This document shows positions 54,949-64,000 of a stretch of 64,000 nucleotides of DNA, piece after piece (the stretch's first letter is position 1; each line of letters opens with the position of its first letter). The stretch comes from Galaxea fascicularis (Eukaryota; Cnidaria; Anthozoa; Scleractinia; Euphylliidae), in the NCBI GenBank assembly GCA_948470475.1, contig OX419336.1, positions 11,286,895-11,350,894 of the forward strand. Direction: 5' to 3'. A model generated the notes under the pieces. That model searched no databases and was not told the DNA's origin. It saw nothing but the letters and a program-made list of their open reading frames with translations. The position numbers and the translations under genes were made by a program.

Positions 54949-57900
54949 ATGGCTCATAGCAATTCAAGTAAACTGGTCACAAACATAAAAGATCTACTGG
55001 ATTTTCACAAAGCTGAAGGGCAAACAATTGAATTTAAAAGATCGTGGAATACAGGCCCGACTTCATCGCAGGTTTTGAAAACCATTTGCGCATTTGCAAA
55101 TGACTTGTTGAATGATGATGGCGGATATATCATTATTGGCGTGGATGACAAGCACACTAAAGACGGTAACTTGCAAGTTCATGGTGTTCCAGGAGGGGAG
55201 CTAGACAAAATACAGAAGCAGATAGTGGGACTGTGTAAAGGATTCATCAAGCCTGAGTATCAACCCAGACTTTCGCCTGAGTTCTACGGAGGAAGGCACC
55301 TACTTGTAATATGGGCCATAGCAAGTGAAAACGGGCCGCACCAGTGCCGAGAAAGCGCAAATGGAGGGTTGAAATACTACATCAGAAGGGGATCACAAAC
55401 TATCACAGCCTCGCAAGTAGAAATCTCTCAACTTGAACAGCAGCACAGCAGGATACCGTTTGACGACAGGATGGCAGTGGACCCGGGTAAGGACTTGTTT
55501 ACTTTGTCTTAGGATACTGGCGGAAAGGGCTTTTCAGTTATCTTACAGAAGAGTCACATACACGACAAAAATTAATCTATCGATATAGCTTATGATCGAC
55601 GAGATTTAATATACATGGTTGGTAATTGGCGTTCAGCTTAAAAGTTCGACCTGTAAAGCCTGTACAGTCTGTAATCGATAAAACTTCCGTGACCGAAAGT
55701 GTACAGACGCATGAGTTATGACGATTTATTTTTGCACACGCGAATAACATTGTCATCTTATCTTACCTGATATGGCTGGTCTACGCTACGTAGCTAGAGC
55801 AAACATTTTTCGAAAGCTGTGTCCGCAAATCACATATTGATGGGTACAGGAAGCGAAGGTAATGAAACGGTGACAATCTCGCCGGGCAATTTCGGCGCGA
55901 AATCCACTGAATCGTGCCGGAATCATCACCATGGTCATGTAAATTCTTGAGTCACTACGTGCGAGATAAAAGGGGCTACAGTTTACAATCAAAGGCTCCT
56001 CTGAGCCAGCTCATGGATGAGGAACATAACAATACTTTGAATTTACAACAACTTTATTTTCTAAAAAGATATGTGCAAGAAACCTCTACATTCGTTTGTG
56101 TTTTGTGGAAGCACATCCTTTTCAGACACACCTCTTGGTAAAAGAACCGTTTACGCGCTAATATTGTCCGTAAAATTACGCAGTTGATTGACAGGCGCCA
56201 GAAGCATTACATTAGACGAAATTGACAGACGTAAGTAATTTGAACCGGCGATGGAGCACAAATATGCAAATTTGTACACGGACCGGCTATAAAAATAATA
56301 TTTAAAGGTGATCGCTTTGTTAAGAAGTGTAACAGGCAAGTTAAAGTTTCTTACTGGTCGACGGCTCATTTCAAGTTAGTTTTATAAACGTTTTTGGTCG
56401 TAATAAAATTTCCGACTATTCTGAATGCGAGATAACATCCCAATATTGTGTGAAATTAGTCACGCTTTACAGCCACAATGTTTTTGAGCGATTCGGGGTC
56501 CGGCACAAAACTTTTGCTTTGTAAGGTGAGATATTCAATCCATCTATTTATGCTTTGTGCTACAATTAACTTGACTTTCCAAATATTTTGTATTTCGAAC
56601 AGATTAGCTGTTATAGCTGCTTGTCAGACCAAATTATATCATCACAGAGAAAAATATTTGCATGCTTGTGGTCCTTGTGTTTTTGTGCCTAGTGCTCGTA
56701 GAGCCCAAGGCACCATGTTATCGTGCGCGTGTGTGTGTCCGTAACTCGGGTTTTTCTCGTATTCTTTCGCCAAGAACCCGAAACCACTTTCGAGCAATGT
56801 TCGTTTCATTTTCGTATCCCGAGAATACATGACGTAGATGGCAACGCTCCATGTGCTCACATTGCGCGTTTGTTCAACGACGTTGGTAAGGTTTCTATGT
56901 TTAAGGTAAATTTATCTTACTTTCCTTCTAGAGCCAGGCTCAGCTTACGGTGAATTTTCGAAGAATTTGATCTTAAAAGCAACGTGAAGGGATTTTTCGA
57001 GAATTTTCTTGCTTTATCGGTAAAGAAACTGAAGAAAGTGTTGATGATTCTTCCCTCGCGATCGATCAGTGGCCGTGGACGAGCACTTCCTGCCGAATCC
57101 TGTCGTTATATTTTTTCAGGTACCAAATTATACACAACTCAACAAGTCTGATGCTGTATAGTGAAGTTTGAATCTGGTCAAATTTCTACTCGACAACCGT
57201 AAGACTCTTACAAGTCTGACTTTGTATAGTCTACAAATAAAGTCGAATGCGTTTGCTCGCCACGAGGATTAAGAGACAACGAATTTTAAAAACAGTGCAG
57301 TAGCATGACTATCTACATATCAAAATTTATTATAAAAGTTGATAGCATAATTACTATTAGTAGAAAGTACCATTACATGTTTTTATTACTTAGTTCTTGT
57401 TCAATTATGAATTGTTGCAGTTGATACTTATTTCACAATAAAGTTTCTTGTTGTTGTTTCATCATGTATTCATTGCAGATTATACTATTTTTCATATCTG
57501 TTACGGCGATAGGTTTCAGACTGAATTGGAATCGTCTTGCATTACGGCAATCTTTATTTATCCAATACATAAAAACTGAAAAGCACAACAATAACAGACT
57601 GTCCTATATTGTATACCAAAATCGAGTCTATGTTCGCTGAACGTAAAATGATCGATAGAAATTAATCGTCTTTGAAGTAATATTCTATTATCCTGGCAGG
57701 CAAGAGATCAACTAAGCTATCTAGTGAGTAACAACTAAATCACTGAATATTAACGTACCTCTATCCCGACCTTGGGGTGAACAACAGATTCAAAATCAAC
57801 GGTAAAAAGTCGAACTGCGAGGACACGAGTACTATCGATCACGAAAACTGAGCACACTGATCTATCGCTCAACGCACATGCGAACGATGTCATCGGAACT

Positions 57901-60153
57901 AACAACAAAGTAACGCAACTGTAACGCAATGCATTGTAAGCGCTTCCAATATCACTAGGCACATGTAGTCATAGACTGCCTATTTTTGTCAAATGTTGAC
58001 AAAGTGTTATACTGATCGTTTAAGCCAAGGGATATAGCCTTTCTAAACAAGATCATATTTGCAATCGAGCGTTCACCATGAAAAGAGCGTCTTCAAAAAT
58101 ACCTCATTACGTACCTGCTTAAATCGATTATATGTTGCTCATAAATCAAATGAGTTGCTTGCCAGAATTCGGTTTTTAGGCTAGAAAGTCTGTCTCCTGT
58201 TTCCTTTTTTTGCCGATTTTCAGCACCCATGAGCTAATAAGCAGAATGTCACCTAACAAAATATTTATGTTTCTGATAAACGTCGCTAGCGAAAATACTA
58301 AAATACAAAAACGAATTAATAGCAAAACAAATATTAGAATGCTTTGAAAAAAGGAAAGGGGAAGGCGGCAAGAAGTAAATACTTTAGGACTTAATCAACT
58401 AACAACCTATTAGCCATATATATTTTTGTTGTCTGTAATTTTTAGTTATCTGGAAATCATAGTTGCATGTCTCTGTCTGTCTGTCTACGGGGCGGGAGTC
58501 CTGGGGAAAGGGGCTACAGCCCCCTCCTTCCCCCCCCCCCCCCCTCTAGTCGACAGCAAAAATAATTTTTTCGGGCAGTTGGTCGATCAGTTGGACACCT
58601 TGTTTTTGTTTTGAGTTTTTTAGTAAAAGCCAGTGAGCAGCACGCAGCAACACATCTTGTCAACTCTTTTTGAGCTATTTTGTGTAAACAAAATCGCTCT
58701 ATGTCAGCATGAAGCTCAAGAAATTCTTCCTTGGTCGGGTGATTCTGCCTTGAACCAATGAAATAAAGGTTTCTTTAGATGGCATTGTTTCAGCCAGCGG
58801 CCAATCTAATTCCCTGTTTTAAAGGTGTTTTTGAAAGCATGTGGTCAGTGATGGCCAGCACTGAGACTAAGTTACACATGCGTGTTGATTACGCTCAAAG
58901 GAACATCAGCGTGGAATGTCACGCGTCGTCCATGTCATGTTGCGTCATATATTTATGACTATCACACGAAGGGGTACCACCGTTATGGTAGTCTTTCCGG
59001 AGAAAAGGGTTTGTATATTTAACGCATGCGTGAATGACAACAATAGGCGTGAGATACTGGAGTCAGATTAGAATGAAGTATGAGTTGTGCTGTTTCGATG
59101 GATGATGAAGGTAGTAAGGTGGGGACGAAAGTATTTGAAGTTTACGGCCGCGGCTTGTTGGTTATAACACCCGTGTGTTTAGTCTCTTTCGCAGACACTC
59201 TTTTGGTTCGTCACGCAATCTTTCCTTCCCAATGAACGTATGCTGAAACGAGCAGCAGATTCGTTTCCCATTGTTAGCAAAGATCAGCCGGAGTCCACGT
59301 AAAAATTACTACAGAGCCAATCAGCGCTAAGTTACTGTGTATTGAAAAGCCTGACGTCTCACGTTTTCGAGGGGAGTGTCTTTACTATTTTGAATTGCGT
59401 GTGATGCACAACCTGCGCCTCCTGGAAAGTCCTTCAATGATTTTTCAGCATCTTTGAATTCGGTCATCCCGATGAAAACGAAAGTAGAACTATGTTAGTG
59501 GCACTCGACCACTTCTGAAGAGAATTTTTAAGGGTTAAAAACAATGAAATTTAGTTTTTGAGAATTGAAACATCGAGTTATTCGAACAACCGTAGTGTAA
59601 CCGCGAGAGACCTAGCGGGGAAGAAATGCCGTTCTGAGATCAAGCAGCGTTCTTTAAATCACATATTACTATTTGCCATTGAACTGATTGAATGCTCTGA
59701 TTATCGGAAATAATGCAGGCGGTGAAAAGCGGCAAAAAACGTTAAACGAATAATGCTAGTCGTAATTGATTCAGCATCACGGTAATTTGGTTGAGCGGTT
59801 CCTACTCGGGGAGCAAATATTTCGTTTCGAAGTGGACGAGTGCTTAGTTTTGTAATTTTTCTTGTGTTTTTTTTGTTCCTTTACTAATTTTGTCAAAACT
59901 GCAAGAACATTGTGAAGTATATATATGAAATATTTCATATTTGTACTGCGGTTGTAGATGCAAGTGAAGAGTGATCATCGCAGTAAATGTGAAGTATATA
60001 TATGAAATATATATATATATATATATATGAAGTATATATATGAAATATATACTTCACATCACTTCACTGTGCGGGAAAATATGAACTCAATAATTGACCT
60101 CGCTCCCAATGTGTGGCTTCATAGCTCAGTTGGTAGAGCATCGCACCGGTATC

Positions 60154-60187
<34 letters not shown>

Positions 60188-60222
60188 TGATTTTTTCAGG
60201 CTTCTTCTTTCCAGTTGCTTAA

Positions 60223-60253
<31 letters not shown>

Positions 60254-63200
60254 ACTTGCATGCAAGAACATTGTTAAAACTGGAAGAGCATTGTGTGACG
60301 AAAATAAACATATGTTTGACGGATTTGAAGACTATAAATATTAGTCTAATCAGAAGTGGCTGTTTCCACAAGTGATATTTGTCCGGAAGAAAAATGCTAT
60401 GGAAGGGAATCCTTAATCTGGATATTTGTTCCCCTTGAAGTGAAGCCGTTTTTATGTTAAACAATGAAAATGGTGATTTCGGATAGTGAGCAATTTCATT
60501 TGTCAAATGGATTACTTTTGTCTCTCACGTGTAAACAGGCACCAAGACATACAGCCCTGTTTACCAAATGCGATTTTCAACTTTGATCTATCACGTGCAT
60601 ACGTTTGGTAATAGCAAGTTCGTTGGTTAATTCCAACATGAATAAGGCAGCGTTGTTGGTTAAATGCGACTCCGAACTTTGATCGGTCACGTGCATCCAA
60701 CATGACCTTTGATCAATCACAAGATTTGCACGTGGTCAATTCAACTTGTTTACAACAACATCTAATTGAATTTATTTTCTGTGACAATGATTGGTCACTT
60801 TTAACCGTTTTTTATTGGTTACTTTTCTCTCAACTTCAATTTTCTCTTCTTCTCATTGGCGGATTTCGATCCGTTGTTTGTCTGTTGATCGGGTTTTTTA
60901 ATATTGTGCAACTGTTGACGCTCTTAATTCGGAGGAGCTTATTTGGTTTGTTTTCGAGTCGGTAAGTTTAATATTGCCCTTATTTCGGGATATAACGCGG
61001 TGTTACGCTCATCTGCTTACTGTACACAGACGTTGTCAGCAAAAGGCCCAACACTAAAATAAGAGCATTTGTTTAGGTCGGGCTATTTTTGCTGTCCGAA
61101 GTAAACAGCATAAAGCACTTGAAAATCAGAAATTGATGAATTATGGCAATTACAGATCTATACTCGTTATCAGTACTATTTGTCCAACGTTGATTTGTTT
61201 TTGCTGGTGTTGTATATTACGGTGTGTTTGGTGGTTCGTTTGTTTGCGAATATTTCTTCATGTGGTCCTGGAACTGTTTGAGCACGTGTACGTATATTTT
61301 GGGAATTCGAGAGACTGGACGAATATAGTGTTTGCGAAAGTGCGGAGAAAGAAAATGAACAAATAATAGAAAATATATTACATATCGGTTTTTGCGGAAT
61401 TAATGAAACTCTTGTTTCAAAAAATGTAGGATGAATGACTATTTAATTGGTACAAATCAAACTCAAAATCAGTCTTAGAAATAAGAAAACTAAACAAAAA
61501 TCAAATGAAAAACAGTTTGCTCGTACTTCTCCGATACCATAGCAAAAACCAAAAGCGCCACAGATAAATGACTCACCATTCAACCATTTTCTGACTTCTC
61601 CCTATCTTATCAACATTTTACCGCCCTTCACAAAATAGCTCAAGCACGCATTGCGTGCCTGTGTTTATTATATTTATTATCAGTATGATCTTTCTTTCTT
61701 TCTTTGTCGTGCTACCATTGTTTTCGCTGACTTGTGCATCATTCAGTTTATAAATGTTTTCCACAGATAAAGGGAACCAACTGACTGAAGAAGACGTTGA
61801 TGTGAACCTCGTAAAAGCCTTCTTAAGAGAAGTTGGTAGCAAAATTCAAGACCAAGATCTCGATAATCCCGTACAACTTTACCAAAATATGCGACTGGTG
61901 AGGACTTTGGGAGATAAACAACAGAAAGGAAAACTGGTAAAGCGTTTTGCCCCCCGGAATGTGACTTTGCTGTTTTTTAATCAAAACCCAAAGAAATACT
62001 TCGCAGGAGCAATAACAGAGATAGGGATATATGATCAAAACGGAAACTCCATACACGAAGAAAAGCACGAAGGACCAATAGATCAGCAAATCAAGAACAC
62101 ACTGGAGTACATTTTGAGTGAAATCAAAGACAAAGAAGAAGAGTCTGTAGCTTTTGTGCCATATCCTAGGAAAGCTCTTCGAGAGGCAGTCGTTAATGCG
62201 TTTTATCATAGGGGTTATGAGCCTGAGCACAACGATCCAGTTAAAGTCCGCATCTACCCCAGCCACATTGACATCATAAGTTATCCTGGACCACATCCAA
62301 GTCTGAAGCCCGACCACTTCATGGAAGACCAGGAAATGCCCCCCGTCAAAACTAGAAACAGGAGAGTGGGTGAATTCCTAAAGGAAAGAAAATTGGCAGA
62401 GGACAAAGGGACTGGTGTAAGAACTATTTTTCGTACAATGAAAGACAACGGTAATTTTACCCCAGGCTTTCAATTTGACGATTCGTATTTTCGAGCGCGC
62501 CTTCCAGGTCATCCCAAATTTATGGTGCGCGATATTCTAAAGGAGGTTAACAAACTTCAGGCGAGTGGTGAGAAGCGCAGTGCTGTGAAGCAACTCAGGA
62601 GGTTTATGGAAAAGAATCCCGACCTGAGGCCCAACAGTTTGGTTGGGAAGTTGTTGGAGCTATGTGATAACGACAAAAATCATTTAGACGTTCAGCCTTT
62701 TAAAGACTTTGTTTCCCACCGGCTTGAGCAACGGCTGAGCTTAATATCAAACCTCCAGAAGTGGTCCTCAGCACCACATAATATTCCAGCTGGCGTTGCC
62801 ATCATCCAAGATCTTGTGCAGCAAGGGGCAGATTCAGATGATCTGCAGGTGGCCACACAAATTGCTGTCGGATTTTGCCATTCTAGGTACGAAAACACGC
62901 TTGAGGGAAAGAGAAATGGGTTGCAGGCAAATCAGAATGCGCATCAGCTTCTTCAGGCAATGAGCGATGTCGCCAAGTCAGACGCGTATATCGCTTTTCA
63001 CTTCGGTTGCTGCAAATACAATCTTTACATACTCAACACGAAAGGAAAGAGCATGAGGGAGCGAAAGGAACTGGCATCTTATCTTACGGAAGCTGAAGTG
63101 TGCATCAATAATGCGCTGTCACTGACAAGCAAGGAAAACGCTCACCATTTAGCAAGCCAAAATCGCCAGCTGGGATACATCCACTTTCAACTCTGTCAAA

Positions 63201-63322
63201 TTCGAAAGTCTACATCAAAAGATGTCATCGATTACTACGACAAGGCAAGAGCTTGCAATCCAGAAATACACATCAATGAAACGTTGGTACCAGCAGATTA
63301 CAGAAACCGGTACAAAAAATGA
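54949..63322 (+). CDS. Gene F: AlbA_2 (Schlafen-type) / HATPase_c_4 protein, paralogue of gene E
   Basis: Exons 54949-55486 and 61767-63322 (phase-1 intron of 6.3 kb at the same place as in gene E) total 2094 nt, 697 residues. The AlbA_2 domain has EGQTIEFKR (E23-x4-E28), ICAFAND and GGYIIIGVDD (D66), the full acidic triad described for Schlafen ribonucleases. Exon 2: APRNVTLLFFNQNP..YFAGAITEIG, then ALREAVVNAFYHRGY (E319, N323), ISYPGP (353-354), RNRRVGEFLKERKLAE and an intact GTG box (394-396). The C-terminal third is helical and TPR-like, ending YYDKARACNPEI. The bacterial-type domain order and eukaryotic intron suggest an old transfer or a deep family, then duplication. The intron holds the 2.6 kb element and a tRNA-bearing insertion. 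The cellular role is unknown; nucleic-acid binding with ATP control is inferred. Confidence 0.85.
55487..58669. other. First half of gene F intron
   Basis: AT-rich, no exon recognised. A C/T-rich block with a run of about 15 C lies at 58520-58550, after short CTGT repeats. Small overlapping ORFs on both strands (56478-56953) show no domain. Confidence 0.4.
59913..60260 (+). mobile_element. tRNA-bearing insertion with inverted ends, 348 bp
   Basis: It interrupts the duplicated element at TGCAAGAACATTG(T), which is present on both sides (59900-59912/13 and 60261-60273/74) as a target duplication. The uninterrupted site is at 47127-47140. Inside are an AT dinucleotide stretch with TGAAGTATATATATGAAA repeats, an inverted pair GATGCAAGTGAAGAGTGATC / GATCACTCTTCACTTGCATG enclosing the tRNA, and the tRNA itself. 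The long target duplication suggests SINE-type retrotransposition. The inverted pair suggests a foldback element. Confidence 0.8.
60115..60186 (+). tRNA. tRNA or tRNA-like sequence, anticodon position GGT (Thr)
   Basis: 72 nt fold into a cloverleaf. The acceptor stem GGCTTCA/TGAAGCC is perfect, D stem GCTC/GAGC, T arm ACGGG-TTCGAAT-CCCGT with canonical GTTCGAATC. A T6 run at about 60191 is a Pol III terminator. The anticodon arm is poor: stem TCGCA/CGCGG has a G-U pair and an A-C mismatch, and the loop CCGGTAT has C where U33 is almost universal. It sits in a mobile element, so it is probably a SINE-type tRNA-like sequence rather than a decoding tRNA. Confidence 0.6.
60526..60963 (+). promoter_or_regulatory. 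Promoter-like block of the element, copy 2, upstream of gene F exon 2
   Basis: All four CACGTG motifs (60526, 60592, 60688, 60729), the inverted CCAAT boxes and the donor-like TCG|GTAAGTTT (GT at 60962-60963) are conserved from copy 1. The next acceptor downstream on this strand is that of gene F exon 2 (AG at 61765-61766). Confidence 0.45.
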
Positions 63323-63355
63323 AACGCTAGTGAAGCTTGCTTCATGAACTGCCGG

Positions 63356-63361
63356 AATAAA
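63356..63361 (+). promoter_or_regulatory. Polyadenylation signal of gene F
   Basis: AATAAA 33 bp after the stop codon. Confidence 0.5.
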
Positions 63362-63699
63362 TGTTACTGCATGACGACCTAGGGCCAGCTAGAAATTAAA
63401 CATTTTGCATGTGAAGCTAAGTCATACTTGAGATTTGTAAGAAGATGATGTGCTCATTTGTTGAGTCTCCAGGAAGGTAGAAGAAATTTTGGACATATCA
63501 TCCAACATGCATGCACACCACTGCAAATGAATCAACAGCAATCTCTGTCCATCGATGTTGAACGATGTCAGTAGTGATAGGATTTTAGGCCAACATCAGG
63601 TGATAGTAATCTTGTAATCTTGAAAGCAACTCAAGCATCGTAGCCTCAAAGTGGTCAAGACCTAAATGTACGTGACAGATCGTTAACAAACAATGCGTT

Positions 63700-63999
63700 G
63701 TATACACTGAACTTTCAGTGTGACTTGTGCGATGCAGGTTATATAAGATACACGTACAGACACTTGAACGAACGTGAAGAGAGGCATCGACAACAATCGT
63801 CCTCTCTACAGTGTTTTTAAATACTTTACCAAGGCAAACATGGCAATATCCCAGATGACCTCGGCAACGTTTTCATATCTTATGCAAATGCAGTATATTT
63901 GATTGTTTCGTGCACGAAATGCTGCACATAAGACAATTAAGACCTAGTCTCAACGTGCAGTCGAACTCACTGATACGAGCAAAAGTGTTCTTGTAATTG
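63700..63999 (+). mobile_element. Decayed Penelope-like GIY-YIG fragment
   Basis: The readings CDAGYIRYTYRHLNER and, in a later frame, VHEMLHIRQLRPSLNVQSNS with RAKVFL parallel the arm at 32161-32703 (CDADYVGYTARHL; MLYIKKFKPKLNMQ; RAKLFV). Frameshifts and stops show it is dead. It may continue beyond the window. Confidence 0.75.
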
Positions 64000-64000
64000 T

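Larger units (their letters stand above)
58670..61643 (+). mobile_element. 2.6-kb duplicated element, copy 2, in gene F intron
   Basis: Same 15-bp ends (TTGAGCTATTTTGTG and complement at 61629-61643), same order of blocks and same orientation as 45887-48515. The 2974-bp length becomes 2613 after subtracting the 361-bp tRNA-bearing insertion. Small differences include a 10-bp deletion near 59240 (copy 1 keeps CTAGCTTCTG), loss of TTGGAATTAATTGGTGG-type sequence near 60940, and stops in the ORF matching 47963-48289. It ends 123 bp before exon 2 of gene F. Confidence 0.85.

Noticed and set aside
60115..60186. A functional link between the tRNA and the Schlafen-like gene F, since Schlafens cut tRNAs
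   Set aside because: The tRNA-like sequence arrived in a mobile insertion with a clear target duplication. Its position in the intron is explained by chance insertion.
35519..63322. Bacterial contamination or a prokaryotic island for the AlbA_2/HATPase genes
   Set aside because: Both genes are split by a phase-1 intron at the same position, have AATAAA signals, and are surrounded by animal genes and repeats.

Overview
This window is eukaryotic genomic DNA, most likely from an anthozoan cnidarian such as a stony coral. The reasons are intron-containing genes with clean GT/AG junctions, an F-box/WD40 gene (FBXW4) whose exons can be joined in frame, and a dense background of Penelope-like, LINE-like, tRNA-derived and palindromic MITE-like repeats of the type common in coral genomes. 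The organism call rests on general recognition, not on a search.

Layout. (1) 1-33.4 kb holds a tandem array, all on the + strand, of four related multi-pass membrane protein genes. Each has three exons and both introns are phase 1. Copy A (5' end outside the window), copy B and copy D are open. Copy C is a pseudogene with a frameshift, a second frame-breaking deletion, a destroyed splice donor and no recognisable last exon. The C-terminal exon (CGF..GRI.F..SLAW) resembles the end of insect gustatory receptor and gustatory-receptor-like proteins, so a chemoreceptor/7TM ion channel relation is proposed as a hypothesis. The introns and spacers are full of mobile elements. (2) 35.5-38.3 kb (+) is gene E, a two-exon gene for a 727-residue protein with an N-terminal Schlafen-type AlbA_2 domain, a GHKL-like HATPase_c_4 region and a helical, TPR-like C-terminus. 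(3) 42.4-52.3 kb (-) is FBXW4 in eight exons, 384 residues. (4) 54.9-63.3 kb (+) is gene F, a 697-residue paralogue of gene E with the same domains and the same phase-1 intron position. The window closes in a decayed Penelope-like fragment.

The most unusual non-coding object is a 2.6 kb element present twice: once inside an FBXW4 intron (45.9-48.5 kb) and once in the intron of gene F, ending about 120 bp before its second exon (58.7-61.6 kb). Both copies have 15-bp inverted ends, four conserved CACGTG motifs, inverted CCAAT boxes and a splice-donor-like site. They therefore look like a mobile promoter cassette. The second copy is split by a 348-bp tRNA-bearing element with a 13-14 bp target duplication, and the first copy preserves the matching empty site. 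A second striking structure is a Penelope-like inverted repeat with two 543-bp arms and a 40-bp spacer in the last intron of copy D.

Functionally the window combines an expanding and decaying family of putative receptors, two bacterial-style AlbA_2/ATPase proteins of possible nucleic-acid-sensing or defence role, and one conserved ubiquitin-ligase adaptor. No operon logic applies. The genes are adjacent but nothing in the sequence shows that they act together.
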